A DNA stretch of 64,000 bases from Williamsia limnetica (GTDB lineage: Bacteria > Actinomycetota > Actinomycetes > Mycobacteriales > Mycobacteriaceae): NCBI RefSeq assembly GCF_003217475.1, contig NZ_QJSP01000003.1, positions 1 through 64,000 on the forward strand, in the 5' to 3' direction. The translations under genes were made by a program, and so were the position numbers. The notes beneath the pieces were generated by a model. It ran no database searches. It was not told where the DNA came from and saw nothing but the letters and a program-made list of their open reading frames with translations. Of the stretch, positions 18,124 through 27,105 are shown piece by piece (position 1 is the first letter of the stretch; the number at the start of each line of letters is the position of its first letter).

Positions 18124-18475
18124 CGCTGCAAGATAGCGATCTCGGATTGGAACGCGATTGGATCACACAAAACAGCGTCAAGCATCCCCGCCAGCAGCGA
18201 ATGATATTCGGATCGTCTGCGCCACAACCGAAGTCGGCGACCTATAACCGAACGCACCGACAGCCCCCGCAGACATCGACGGCGACGCTCCGGGCTCCGA
18301 GCGGCTCGCGACCTCGAGGCCGCGTCACCGACGCGGCACGCCCGACATATGCCCTCTCACCTGCGACGAAAAAATCAATGTCGATCAGCGCTATCGGTTT
18401 CGCCCGATCCGTGCAACACTATGTGCAGGGGCGTGTTCATGCGTTCTGCAGGAAAAAAGAGAGAAGTACTTTAAT
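18124..18475. other. Intergenic region: lpqN-like promoter side and cspA 5' leader
   Basis: About 350 bases between divergent genes. No reading frame with coding character was found. The part next to cspA is A-rich with a purine-rich stretch (GGAAAAAAGAGAGAAG) before the ATG, consistent with a long cold-shock-type leader, but no leader structure could be confirmed by eye. Confidence 0.3.
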
Positions 18476-18679
18476 ATGGCACAGGGAACTGTGAAATGGT
18501 TCAACGGCGAAAAGGGCTTCGGCTTCATCGCCCCCGATGGCGGTTCGGATGACGTCTTCGTTCATTACTCCGAGATCCAGGGCGGCGGCTTCCGCACCCT
18601 CGAGGAGAATCAGCGAGTCGAGTTCGAGATCGGCCAGGGCGCAAAAGGCCCGCAGGCCACCGGAGTAACCGCGATCTAG
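18476..18679 (+). CDS. cspA: Cold shock protein, CspA family
   Basis: A 67-residue single cold-shock domain that binds single-stranded RNA and acts as an RNA chaperone. RNP1-like KGFGFIAP and RNP2-like VFVHYSEI are present, and the N-terminus [17 protein letters not shown] is typical. It is complete, monocistronic and followed by a strong terminator. Confidence 0.95.
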   Translation: MAQGTVKWFNGEKGFGFIAPDGGSDDVFVHYSEIQGGGFRTLEENQRVEFEIGQGAKGPQATGVTAI

Positions 18680-18692
18680 ATCGCCAAACTTC

Positions 18693-18742
18693 AAAAAAGT
18701 GAGCTGGCTGAGCGAAGCAATCGCCGCCAGCTCACTTTTTTT
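18693..18742 (+). terminator. Rho-independent terminator after cspA
   Basis: AAAAAAGTGAGCTGGC pairs with GCCAGCTCACTTTTTT around a 17-base loop, followed by further T residues. Flanking A and T tracts would make it work for transcription in both directions. Confidence 0.9.
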
Positions 18743-18822
18743 GTCTTTATAAGACCCCGGCACCAAGCACCGTCAACGGCGTGAAGATCCGGTGACCAGG
18801 GGACTCTCGACTCGTCGTTCGA

Positions 18823-19026
18823 TCACTTCGCCTTCAACGACGACTCTTTGTGAGCGGCCTGCTTGCCCGATTTCGACGACTCCACGATCCAATAGGGGTC
18901 GTCATCGCTGGCTTTGAACTTCTGACCATCGAAGGTGAACTCTTTGGTCCGTTTCTCGACGGCCTTGCCCTCAGTAGCGCCCTGCGACGTGTTCCACGAC
19001 ACGGTGTCGTTCTTTTTTATGCCCAT
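18823..19026 (-). CDS. DUF2945 (Hva1 TUDOR-like) small protein
   Basis: A 67-residue basic protein of the DUF2945/Hva1-TUDOR family. It starts MGIKKNDTVSWNTSQGATEGKAVE and contains DDPYWIVESSKSGKQAAHK, both typical. Bacterial members are small, of unknown role, and often stress-associated. It is convergent with cspA and separate from the downstream permease. Confidence 0.8.
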   Translation of the reverse strand: MGIKKNDTVSWNTSQGATEGKAVEKRTKEFTFDGQKFKASDDDPYWIVESSKSGKQAAHKESSLKAK

Positions 19027-19100
19027 GAACCCGAGGGTAGCGATACCGCCACCCCCGGGCCAGGCGTTGTCACCACCGAGTCAGGCCTTGCCGCCTCAGT

Positions 19101-20621
19101 TCACTTGCCACCGTCGTCGTCACGAGGTGTGCGATCGTGCTCGGGAAACGGGACCGGCGGGACGATACCGGGAACAACCGGATACTCGCCGGTGTAACCC
19201 ACCCGAGCCTCCGCCATGGTCAAAACCTTTCCGCGTACCGCGAACCAACCACCGATGAGAGACGGGATGATCACCACGATGGCGACGATGTTCCAGTAGT
19301 TGTCGTAGCACATCAGCACCGTGACGGCGGTGAGGAATATGAGCGTCGCGTAGCTCGTCCACGGCGTCCAGGGCAAGCGGAAGGCGGGCCGCTGCAAGAT
19401 GCCTTTCTTCTCCCAGCGGTAGAGCTGGATCTGGCACAACACGATCATGCCCCAGGTGGAGATGATCCCGAGTGCGGACAGATCCAGAGCGATGTTGAAC
19501 GCCTCCTCCGGCACAACCAGGTTCAGCAGGATTCCGAGCAACGTCAGCACACCCGTGAGTGCGATGCCGCCGAAAGGTACGCCGTTCTTGTTCATCTTTC
19601 CGGTGAACTGCGGAGCACTTCCGTTCATCGCCATCGAGCGCAGGGTGCGGCCGGTCGAGTACAGGCCTGCGTTCAGGCTCGAGAGTGCGGCGGTCAACAC
19701 CACCATGTTCATGATCCCGCCCGCAGCGGGCATACCGATCGCCGCAAAGAACGTCACGAACGGACTCTCCCCCGGCGCGTAGTCGGTGTACGGCAACAGC
19801 AACGCGAGCAGGATCAACGAACCGACATAGAAGATCGCGATGCGGAAGATCACCGAGTTGATGGCCCGCGGCATGATCTTTTCCGGATTCTCTGTCTCAC
19901 CGGCCGCCGTGCCCACGAGTTCCACTGCGGCGTAGGCAAAGATGACCCCCGAGGTGACGAGCACCAACGACCACAGGCCCGTGGGGAACAGTCCCCCGTT
20001 GTCGCTGAGAACACTGAAACCCGTTGCCTTGTCGTTGATCTCGAAGCGTCCCGCCAAGAATATGGTGCCCACGACCAAAAATGCCACGAGCGCGAACACC
20101 TTGATGATCGATGCCCAGAACTCCATCTCGCCGAACCACTTCACCGAGACCATGTTCAGCAGAAGCACGAAGATCAGCGCGACCAAGGCGATCGACCACT
20201 GGGGAACGCCGTCGAACATGCTCCAGTAGTGGACATAGAGCGCAATGGCCGTGACATCGACAATGGCGGTCATCGCCCAGTTGAAGAAGTACAACCAGCC
20301 GGTGACGAAAGCTGTTTTCTCACCGTAGAATTCGCGAGCATACGAGACAAAGGATCCCGACGACGGGCGGTGCAGCACCAATTCGCCGAGGGCACGCAGG
20401 ATGAAGAACACGAAAACACCACAGATCGCGTACACGATGAACAGTCCTGGTCCGGCGTCTCGCAGGCGACTGCCCGCACCGAGGAACAGTCCCGTGCCGA
20501 TGGCACCGCCGATCGCGATCATCTGGATCTGCCGAGGTTTGAGACCCTTGTGATAGCCCTCGTCTTCGTGGGCCAGGGCGGAGTTGTCGTAACCCGAACT
20601 CTCTACCGGAGTAGTACTCAT
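19101..20621 (-). CDS. Amino acid permease, AnsP/CycA-like
   Basis: A 506-residue APC-superfamily permease with twelve expected helices. The segment [28 protein letters not shown] near the N-terminus is the substrate-binding helix 1 signature of the AAT family (L-asparagine AnsP, D-Ser/D-Ala/Gly CycA). L-asparagine is the closest guess from its resemblance to mycobacterial AnsP, but the substrate is not proven. The start ATG at 20619-20621 follows GTGAGGA. An imperfect inverted repeat lies about 100 bases upstream. Confidence 0.85.
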   Translation of the reverse strand: MSTTPVESSGYDNSALAHEDEGYHKGLKPRQIQMIAIGGAIGTGLFLGAGSRLRDAGPGLFIVYAICGVFVFFILRALGELVLHRPSSGSFVSYAREFYGEKTAFVTGWLYFFNWAMTAIVDVTAIALYVHYWSMFDGVPQWSIALVALIFVLLLNMVSVKWFGEMEFWASIIKVFALVAFLVVGTIFLAGRFEINDKATGFSVLSDNGGLFPTGLWSLVLVTSGVIFAYAAVELVGTAAGETENPEKIMPRAINSVIFRIAIFYVGSLILLALLLPYTDYAPGESPFVTFFAAIGMPAAGGIMNMVVLTAALSSLNAGLYSTGRTLRSMAMNGSAPQFTGKMNKNGVPFGGIALTGVLTLLGILLNLVVPEEAFNIALDLSALGIISTWGMIVLCQIQLYRWEKKGILQRPAFRLPWTPWTSYATLIFLTAVTVLMCYDNYWNIVAIVVIIPSLIGGWFAVRGKVLTMAEARVGYTGEYPVVPGIVPPVPFPEHDRTPRDDDGGK

Positions 20622-20718
20622 CGTCGTAATCCTCACGATTGTCGGCAGCACGACGGGGTCGCACGGCTCAAGGTTCTTCAGAGCGGCGATGGACCGAACC
20701 TGAAGGTGCGTCTCAGTT

Positions 20719-20743
20719 GTCTATCCAACTGTTTAGATAAGAC
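20719..20743. promoter_or_regulatory. Imperfect inverted repeat upstream of the permease
   Basis: GTCTATCCAAC and GTTTAGATAAGAC form an imperfect palindrome about 100 bases upstream of the permease start, close to a TTGCAC element on the minus strand. It is a candidate operator for nitrogen or amino-acid control. No matching regulator was identified in the window. Confidence 0.3.
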
Positions 20744-20833
20744 GTGTGCAACGTTAACCGCGGTGCGCAATTCACGACACTTGAGGCTCGTAAACACTGC
20801 GTAAGATCGGACATCGCGCTACGCGAACCGAGT

Positions 20834-21769
20834 TCAACGACCTCTGCCCCGAAATCGTGACCACGCGAACGGGCGGGCCGAGTCCGGTGGCACCGGCACG
20901 TCCCGCAGCGCATTCTCGATCAGACCGATGAACTCCGAGCACCTCTGGTACCGCTCGGCCGGTTTCTTGGCCAGCGCCTTGGCGACGATCGAGTCGACCG
21001 CCACCGGTATCCAACTGCGCCGCTCGCTGAGCTTCGGAGGAATGCCGGCGATGTGAGCGTGCACGATCCCGAATGTCGTGGGATACGGGAACGGCGGCCT
21101 GCCCGTCACCAGCTCGACCACGGTGCAGGCAAGCGCATAGACATCCGTGGCGGTCGACAGCTGTTGCCCCTGAAGCATTTCGGGCGCTGCATACGGTATC
21201 GACCCGACGATACGTCCATTCTGCGCGACCGGACGGGTGTCGTCCAGGAACCGCGCGATACCGAAATCTGTGAGCACAGCAGATATTTCGTCATCGTGCC
21301 CGATGAGGATGTTCGACGGCTTCACATCGCGATGGAGTACGTCCATGCGATGCGCATAGTCCAAGGCGTCCGCAATCTGGGTGAGCACCCGCAGCATCAG
21401 CGGCAGTCGTACCTGCCCATGGGCTGTCGGAACGAGCACCGCCGCGGTGGTCCCCTCCACGTACTGCATCGTCATCCACAATGCACTGTGACCGCGGTGC
21501 GGCCCGAGGACCTCGCCCGTCATCTCGCCGCTGCGGTACATCGCCACGATGTGGGGATGCTCGAGGGCGCGCGCGATCTCGAACTCTCGCTCGAACCGCG
21601 TTCGCGCGACCTCGACGTCGGTGAACTCCGTGTCGAGGATCTTGAGGGCTTCGATCCGGTCGGCCACCGGATTGTGCACTTTGTAGACCTCGCTGGTCCC
21701 GCCGCTGCCCAGATGGGCACGCACGGTGAGACCGGCAACTCGGGTACCCGGAACGAGGATCACCGGCAC
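20834..21769 (-). CDS. Soluble Ser/Thr protein kinase (Hanks type)
   Basis: A 311-residue kinase that is almost only a kinase domain. The Gly-rich loop GSGGTSEVYK lies at 21-30, catalytic Lys43 in ALKIL, HRDVKPSN from 146 and DFG at 168-170, followed by an APE motif. There is no transmembrane segment, unlike most PknA/B-type actinobacterial kinases, so it should act in the cytoplasm. The start is GTG with a weak ribosome-binding site, so the first residues are uncertain. It lies 67 bases after the PhoD-like gene on the same strand. Confidence 0.87.
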   Translation of the reverse strand: MPVILVPGTRVAGLTVRAHLGSGGTSEVYKVHNPVADRIEALKILDTEFTDVEVARTRFEREFEIARALEHPHIVAMYRSGEMTGEVLGPHRGHSALWMTMQYVEGTTAAVLVPTAHGQVRLPLMLRVLTQIADALDYAHRMDVLHRDVKPSNILIGHDDEISAVLTDFGIARFLDDTRPVAQNGRIVGSIPYAAPEMLQGQQLSTATDVYALACTVVELVTGRPPFPYPTTFGIVHAHIAGIPPKLSERRSWIPVAVDSIVAKALAKKPAERYQRCSEFIGLIENALRDVPVPPDSARPFAWSRFRGRGR

Positions 21770-21836
21770 AGCGTAGAGCCCCGCTGCCCGTACGGCGCGT
21801 TGAAGCGATCGTGGGGTCAGGCCTGCGGAGAAGCCA

Positions 21837-23516
21837 TCAGGGCGTCAGCTCCATCTCATGGGTGCGGGTGAGGCGTTGCGCGCCGTCCGTGCCGGTCGAC
21901 GCGTGATCGATCTGCACCGACGCCCGTTCGCCGTCGAGCCGCAACGACATGACGCCGTTGTCGAACCACGGGCCGGCTTTCGCCTGCCAGGTGATCGGGA
22001 CGTCGCCGACGCCGGCACGTCGGGCGAGGAATCGCATGAACTTCACGATGGGTTTGCGGATGGCCACCCGATTCACCGCACGGATCGGCCGCTCGAGCGG
22101 GTTCCGGAACGGGGACATGGTCAGCTGATACAACGCGGTCCGCTCGGTTCCCCGATCGGTCAGATCGGCTTCGGCGACGTACGAGCAGTGCACATCTCCC
22201 GACAGCCACAGAATGCTGGCGGGAGGCTGTGTGTGGTCCACGAGTTCGTCGACCAAACCGACCATGTTCCGGAAGGAGTTGCCGAACGCGGCCCAGTGTT
22301 CGAGATCGAGTTCGAGTCGCAGCTTCTCCCCGACCTTCGCAAACCGCCTTCCCCACGCACCTTGAGCCACCGCCTCGTTCCACTGCTCGAGATGGTGCAG
22401 CGCAGGCAGCATGAGGTACGGGAGCGAGGTCCCGAAAACGATGTGCCGCGCCGAGGTCTCCTTCGCCCGATCGCTGAGCCAGGCCCATTCGACGTCGTCG
22501 AGCATTGCCCGGCGGTCGGGATTCAGATCGCGAGAGCAGCGCGAATCGATCATGATGATTCGAGTGTTCCCCAGATCGCGCACGTAACTCCAGCGCGCCG
22601 ACTCGGGCTCACTGTCAGCGCGAATCGCGAAGTCCGCCAACATCTTTTCCCGCTCGGCACTGTTCGCTGCGCCCCGGATGGCGCCGTAGAGGTCGTCCTT
22701 GGCGAGCTCGTCCGGTGAGAGATTGCCCAGGTGCTGATAAATCCAGTAGGAAGAGAACGCGCCGATCACACGTCGTCGCCACCACGATTTCTGCTCCATG
22801 GTCTTGCGCCAGTCCAGCGACGAGTTCCAGTCGTCTCGCAAGTCGTGGTCGTCGAGGATCATGCAACTCGGGACCGATGCCATGAGGCCGCTGACCTCAT
22901 CCACGCCCCACGACTCGCGATAGAGCCACGTGTATTCCTCGAAATCGCAGATCTCCTCGGCGACCTCATCCCCGAGCTCGGGATCATTCTGGGTGGCACG
23001 CCGATCCCGGAGGAGCACCTTGATCTCGGGCGACGGGTCATCGGCGTAGACCTGATCGCCGAGCAAGAGCAGCAACTGCGGCCACTGATCCGGGTTTTGG
23101 CCGGCCACCCGATCGGCCAATCCGGCGAGCCCATCGGCGCCGATCGCCTTGAGCGTCTCGTCGTCATAGGTGTCCCCACGTCGACACGAACCGAACGCCA
23201 CCGTCACGGGCTCGTCGACCGCCGCGGTGCGCAGGCGACCTCCGGAGCGGACCGTCACGGACGCCTCACCCACATCGGCGGCCGCAGACAATGTCACCGA
23301 GTAATCGATGAGGGCGCCCGACGGCAGATTGATCAACTGGACGATCGCGAAGTGATGACCCTTGACCTCCCAGGTCTGTTCCATCCCGGACTGGCCGGTC
23401 GATGCGGTGACCTCCACGGCACACTCACGATCTGTCTCGACCCACACCGTGGCACGCGTGGTGTCGACGAAACGCAGGATGGGGCCGAGGACAAGCGCAG
23501 GGCTTTCGATACTCAC
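21837..23516 (-). CDS. PhoD-like metallophosphatase
   Basis: A 559-residue calcineurin-like phosphatase of the PhoD family. An N-terminal beta-sandwich-like domain (about 1-110) precedes the metal-binding core: VAFGSCRRGD, LLLGDQVYADDP, MILDDHDLRDDW and SGDVHCSYVAEA carry the expected Asp, Asn and His ligands. No Tat or Sec signal is visible, so it is probably cytoplasmic, unlike classical PhoD. The GTG start at 23514-23516 is chosen because homology begins there; the upstream frame is not coding-like. A phosphodiester or phosphomonoester is the likely substrate. Confidence 0.82.
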   Translation of the reverse strand: MSIESPALVLGPILRFVDTTRATVWVETDRECAVEVTASTGQSGMEQTWEVKGHHFAIVQLINLPSGALIDYSVTLSAAADVGEASVTVRSGGRLRTAAVDEPVTVAFGSCRRGDTYDDETLKAIGADGLAGLADRVAGQNPDQWPQLLLLLGDQVYADDPSPEIKVLLRDRRATQNDPELGDEVAEEICDFEEYTWLYRESWGVDEVSGLMASVPSCMILDDHDLRDDWNSSLDWRKTMEQKSWWRRRVIGAFSSYWIYQHLGNLSPDELAKDDLYGAIRGAANSAEREKMLADFAIRADSEPESARWSYVRDLGNTRIIMIDSRCSRDLNPDRRAMLDDVEWAWLSDRAKETSARHIVFGTSLPYLMLPALHHLEQWNEAVAQGAWGRRFAKVGEKLRLELDLEHWAAFGNSFRNMVGLVDELVDHTQPPASILWLSGDVHCSYVAEADLTDRGTERTALYQLTMSPFRNPLERPIRAVNRVAIRKPIVKFMRFLARRAGVGDVPITWQAKAGPWFDNGVMSLRLDGERASVQIDHASTGTDGAQRLTRTHEMELTP

Positions 23517-23623
23517 GGCTACCACGGTCGCACGCGCGTGCCCGCCGCGCACTGTTTGCCGGTCAGGGGTGCGTAGTGGAGCACGAAACGGGTACTCGGT
23601 GACTTTCAACGGGAAGGAAACCG

Positions 23624-24136
23624 GTGAAGCAGTCCGACATCTTGGTCGACGCATTCGACCGAATACACGAAGTTGTCCATGCCGTCTTCGAGGACCTGCC
23701 ACCTGAGGCCCTGACGTATCGCATCGATCCTGACGCCAACACGATCGCGTGGTTGGTCTGGCACCTCACCCGGGTGCAGGACGATCACGTCGCAGGTGTC
23801 GCCGGTTCCGAACAGGTGTGGACCTCCAACGGGTGGGCCGAGCGCTTCGGGCTGCCGTTCGACTCGTCTGATATCGGCTATGGCCAGTCGTCAGCCGACG
23901 TCGCCGCCGTCCCGGCCGAGCGCGAGCTGCTTCTCGGCTATCACGATGCGACGCACAAGCGGACGCTCGAGTACCTGCGTTCGCTGTCGCCCGCGGATCT
24001 CGACGTCGTCGTCGACGAGAACTGGACTCCGGCGGTCACCCTCGGAGTGCGACTGATCAGTGTCATCGCCGACGATCTGCAACATGCGGGTCAGGCCGCG
24101 TATGTCGCGGGCGTGTACCGAAGACTGCAGAGCTGA
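23624..24136 (+). CDS. DinB-like/DUF664 (mycothiol-dependent type) protein
   Basis: A 170-residue four-helix-bundle protein of the DinB superfamily. His residues in WLVWHLTRVQDDH and the later DDLQHAGQAAYVAG fit the three-His metal site of the family. Actinobacterial members are often mycothiol-dependent transferases or detoxification enzymes. The GTG start at 23624 follows GGAAGGA. It lies next to ohrR-ohr, which suggests a thiol/peroxide stress context; this is inference. Confidence 0.8.
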   Translation: MKQSDILVDAFDRIHEVVHAVFEDLPPEALTYRIDPDANTIAWLVWHLTRVQDDHVAGVAGSEQVWTSNGWAERFGLPFDSSDIGYGQSSADVAAVPAERELLLGYHDATHKRTLEYLRSLSPADLDVVVDENWTPAVTLGVRLISVIADDLQHAGQAAYVAGVYRRLQS

Positions 24137-24156
24137 TGAGCTGATCAGCATTTAGC

Positions 24157-24176
24157 TTGTGCACAACTGAATTGTG
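24157..24176 (+). promoter_or_regulatory. Predicted OhrR operator
   Basis: A perfect palindrome TTGTGCACAA (24157-24166) overlaps a second inverted repeat CACAA-CTGAA-TTGTG (24162-24176). They sit 16-35 bases upstream of the ohrR start. AT-rich ACAA/TTGT half-sites are characteristic of OhrR operators, so autoregulation with release on organic peroxide is expected. Confidence 0.55.
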
Positions 24177-24191
24177 GGCTATCTTTTGGTG

Positions 24192-24638
24192 GTGACCGCA
24201 CTTCATCTCGATCGCCAACTGTGCTTCGCGCTGTACTCGGCCTCGCGGGCCACCACCGCCGCCTACCGTCCGCTGCTCGATCAACTCGGACTCACCTATC
24301 CGCAGTACCTCGTCCTGCTCGTGCTGTGGGAAGACGAGCGGGTCACCGTCCGCCGACTGGGCGAGCGGTTACACCTCGATTCGGGCACGCTCTCGCCGCT
24401 CCTGAAGCGACTCGAGGCCATCGGATTCGTTCAGCGCCAGAGGTCCGTCGCCGACGAGCGGTCTGTCGAAGTGACACTCACCGAGTCCGGTCGTGAACTC
24501 GAATCCCAGGCACTGTGCATCCCCGAAAACCTGTTCGGGGCATCAGGTCTCACGGTCGACGAGATCGAAAACCTTCGAGATGCGGTCCAGCGACTCACAC
24601 ATGTCCTACGCGACGCCGGCACATCCGCCGACTCGTGA
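24192..24638 (+). CDS. ohrR: Organic hydroperoxide sensor, MarR family
   Basis: A 148-residue MarR-type repressor. The peroxide-sensing Cys is at residue 11 in the conserved LDRQLCFALYSASRA. The winged helix spans about 40-110 (VRRLGERLHLDSGTLSPLLKRLEAIGFVQRQR). GTG at 24192 is taken as the start because family members begin just before the Cys motif; a slightly longer frame is possible. It is followed after 26 bases by ohr, its usual target. Confidence 0.92.
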   Translation: MTALHLDRQLCFALYSASRATTAAYRPLLDQLGLTYPQYLVLLVLWEDERVTVRRLGERLHLDSGTLSPLLKRLEAIGFVQRQRSVADERSVEVTLTESGRELESQALCIPENLFGASGLTVDEIENLRDAVQRLTHVLRDAGTSADS

Positions 24639-24664
24639 ATGATCCACGACGAAAGGCACCACCG

Positions 24665-25087
24665 ATGAAAGCGATCTACACCGCCGAAGCACTGGCAACC
24701 GGCGAAGGCCGCGACGGCCACGCACGCACCTCCGATGGCAAGGTCGATCTCGACCTGTCGATCCCCAAGGAGATGGGCGGCAACGGGATCGGTACGAACC
24801 CCGAGCAACTCTTCGCCGCCGGTTACGCAGCGTGCTTCCACTCGGCCCTGCGTCTGGTCGCCGGCCAGGAGAAAGCAGACGTCACCGACTCGACCGTCGG
24901 CGCACGGGTGTCGATCGGGAGCCTGGACAACGGAGGTTTCGGTCTCGCCGTCGAGCTCGAGGTGACGCTGCCGAATCTGGACCACGAAACCGCCCAGAAG
25001 CTGGCCGACAAAGCGCACGAGGTGTGCCCCTACTCCAACGCCACGCGCGGCAACATCGACGTCGACGTGGTTGTGACCGACGACTGA
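24665..25087 (+). CDS. ohr: Organic hydroperoxide resistance protein
   Basis: A 140-residue Ohr/OsmC-type thiol peroxidase that reduces organic hydroperoxides. Catalytic Cys57 lies in AACFHSAL and resolving Cys121 in VCPYSNATRGN, both in family positions. It is full length, co-directional with ohrR and probably co-transcribed, and followed by a GC-rich hairpin. Confidence 0.95.
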   Translation: MKAIYTAEALATGEGRDGHARTSDGKVDLDLSIPKEMGGNGIGTNPEQLFAAGYAACFHSALRLVAGQEKADVTDSTVGARVSIGSLDNGGFGLAVELEVTLPNLDHETAQKLADKAHEVCPYSNATRGNIDVDVVVTDD

Positions 25088-25105
25088 TCGCCACGCCGCG
25101 AACTT

Positions 25106-25150
25106 CGGCCCGCTTCACCGCTTGGGTGGGGCGGGCCGACTTTCATTTTC
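25106..25150 (+). terminator. Terminator after ohr
   Basis: CGGCCCGC pairs with GCGGGCCG around a 17-base loop, followed by a T-rich stretch (ACTTTCATTTTCC). It overlaps the end of the convergent gene at 25143. Confidence 0.65.
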
Positions 25151-25427
25151 CTGCGGCCGAGCGCACCTCGGCCACCAGTGCTTCGATGGCAGACTTTCCG
25201 ATCTCGTCAACGGTGAGGCTCATGAACGACGACATCGCCAGCAGAACGTCGAACTGCGGGGGCTTCTTCGGTTTGCCCAGCAACGACGTCTTCTCTTTGA
25301 TGGTGCACTCACGGAACGTGGACACCGGGTTGCGTGCCGCCTCGTCTTTGCCATAGTGACGGAATTTCGCGACCGTCGCGCCGTCGAACACGATCGACTC
25401 GCCGTTCATCCCAACAACTTCACTCAT
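25143..25427 (-). CDS. Small conserved-looking protein, unknown
   Basis: A 94-residue protein. The start MNGESIVFDGATVAKFRHYGKDEA has the look of the DUF4429-like beta-strand fold, and the C-terminal half is helical (LTVDEIGKSAIEALVAEVRSAAG). There is no signal or membrane segment. The ATG at 25425-25427 follows GAGGTGGGGGCG. It lies 22 bases after the SIMPL lipoprotein gene and may end that operon. No function is proposed. Confidence 0.6.
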   Translation of the reverse strand: MSEVVGMNGESIVFDGATVAKFRHYGKDEAARNPVSTFRECTIKEKTSLLGKPKKPPQFDVLLAMSSFMSLTVDEIGKSAIEALVAEVRSAAGK

Positions 25428-25449
25428 CGCCCCCACCTCTCGCGCACTG

Positions 25450-26181
25450 TCATTTGAGTTGCCACTTCACCGTGACCGCAAAACTCACGGTCTGCTGACC
25501 CGGTTCGAGTGGGACGGCACTGCTGTCCATGGTCGACCGTTGTTGCTCACTGACCTGCACCTGCTGCCCTGACGAGGTCTCGTCGATGGTCAGCACCTTG
25601 CCCAATTCGTCGCCCGACAGTCCGGCGTATTGATTCGCCCGATCGCGGGCGTCCTTGAACGCCTGCTCCCGGGCGTTGACAACCAGATCCGAGTCGTCGT
25701 CGATGACAAACGCGACGTTGCTGATCCGGGTCGCGTTGCCGCCGGCCTCGACAGCGACCTCGAGGACATTCGAGGCCTTGGTGAGGTCGGTGATGTCGAC
25801 GCGCAACGAGTTGGTCGCCCGGTACCCGGAGATCTCGCTGGACCCACCCGGCAGCGGATTCGAGTAGTCAGGACTCAAGGTGACCTGCTGCGTCTGGATG
25901 CTCTCGCGTGGAACCCCGGCGTTCACCACCGCCTCAGTGATCGCTGCGATCTGCTGATTGGCCGCGTTGATGGCGGTCGAGACGTCGCTGCCGGTGGTCT
26001 CGACGCCGAGGTTCACGCGCAGGGTATCGGGCGTCCCCTCGACCTCGCCGTTGCCGACGACCGTCACCGACCGCTGATTCCCCGGGTCCGACGGCTCGTC
26101 GTCGCCGCAGCCCGCCAGCCCTGCGATCAGGACGACGGACCCGGCGAGAGCGATGGCGGTCCTGCGCGCCCGGCTCAACAC
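25450..26181 (-). CDS. SIMPL (DUF541) domain lipoprotein
   Basis: A 243-residue lipoprotein: signal peptide, lipobox LAGC near residue 25, then a SIMPL/DUF541 domain from SVTVVGNGEVEGTPD to the end. The family is periplasmic or surface-associated with unclear biochemistry (the kinase-interacting and BP26 types). The GTG start overlaps the stop of the upstream LppW-like gene by seven bases, showing translational coupling. A longer frame is open but would displace the signal peptide. Confidence 0.82.
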   Translation of the reverse strand: MLSRARRTAIALAGSVVLIAGLAGCGDDEPSDPGNQRSVTVVGNGEVEGTPDTLRVNLGVETTGSDVSTAINAANQQIAAITEAVVNAGVPRESIQTQQVTLSPDYSNPLPGGSSEISGYRATNSLRVDITDLTKASNVLEVAVEAGGNATRISNVAFVIDDDSDLVVNAREQAFKDARDRANQYAGLSGDELGKVLTIDETSSGQQVQVSEQQRSTMDSSAVPLEPGQQTVSFAVTVKWQLK

Positions 26182-27086
26182 TGCCCCGCAGGCAACTCGT
26201 CGAGATTCTCGGCGATCCACGCGCCGACATCGTCGAGGACGGCGGTCCCGTCTTCGAAGGTCCCGTTGTCAGGTGTTGTGGCGAGGGTGACCACAACATC
26301 GCCGGATCCGGCAGGAACGACGGCCATCTGACGCACCAAGTAGTTCCCTTCGGCGTCGGGTTGCGGTCCCCACCCGCCCTTGACCGCGGTCCCCTCGATC
26401 GACTGGGCACCCCATTGCTGAGTTCCACTGACCTCGCGCATCAATGCCAGGATCCCCTCGCTGTCGGGCATACACGGGAACTGCGACGCGAACTGCGCCT
26501 GATCAACCAGACTCCACTCGGTTTGCCCGAAGGCCGTGAATCCGGCCCGGACCTTCTGCGACTGCACCACCGTGGTCGTATCGCCTGCCTCACGGAGCAC
26601 CTCGGTCACCGCGGCCGCGGCCTCGACCGGCGTGCCCAACATGCCCCAGAGCCGTTCTGCGGCAGCGTTGTCCGAGTTCATTATCGCCAAGTCGATGTCG
26701 GGCTGCGCAGCCGCGCCGTTCTCACGCAAGGCCGCATACGCGAGTGGGACCTTGATGGTCGACCACGACACCTCAGTCGGCAGATCACCGAAATACTGGG
26801 CGGGCGCGGTCCCGTTGACCGGCCCGATCGCTATACCGACGGAGCCGGGTTGCTCGTTCAGCATCGCCTGCAGACTCTGCGTCAGCCGCCGCGAGAACCC
26901 CGGTACATCGGCGGCGATCGCCGATGTCCTGGTCGCCGGGTCTGCCGACGGGTTGGGGCTGGGCACGGTGACGGTGGTGGTCGACGTCGAGGTCGAGATC
27001 GACGCCGGCGGGTCATCGGAACCGGTGCAGGCCACCGATGACTGAGCCACACAGACAGCAGCGATGGCGAGTACGGACGCTCGCAT
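26175..27086 (-). CDS. LppW-like lipoprotein with beta-lactamase fold
   Basis: A 303-residue lipoprotein (lipobox SVAC, Cys20) with a Ser/Thr/Pro linker to residue 55 and a serine beta-lactamase-like domain after it. S109-T-I-K112 is the SxxK motif, SDN lies at 138-140, and VKGGWG stands in place of KTG. The set is close to class A enzymes, but the variant third motif and lipoprotein form resemble mycobacterial LppW, for which lactamase activity is not assumed. It may bind peptidoglycan. The ATG start 20 bases after the kinase stop is preferred over an upstream TTG. Confidence 0.78.
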   Translation of the reverse strand: MRASVLAIAAVCVAQSSVACTGSDDPPASISTSTSTTTVTVPSPNPSADPATRTSAIAADVPGFSRRLTQSLQAMLNEQPGSVGIAIGPVNGTAPAQYFGDLPTEVSWSTIKVPLAYAALRENGAAAQPDIDLAIMNSDNAAAERLWGMLGTPVEAAAAVTEVLREAGDTTTVVQSQKVRAGFTAFGQTEWSLVDQAQFASQFPCMPDSEGILALMREVSGTQQWGAQSIEGTAVKGGWGPQPDAEGNYLVRQMAVVPAGSGDVVVTLATTPDNGTFEDGTAVLDDVGAWIAENLDELPAGQC

Positions 27087-27105
27087 GCCACGCGATCCCG
27101 TCACG

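Noticed and set aside
19137-20804. A 555-codon plus-strand frame opposite the amino-acid permease
   Set aside because: It is a shadow of a clear membrane permease; composition is skewed to Arg/His/Gln and no domain is visible.
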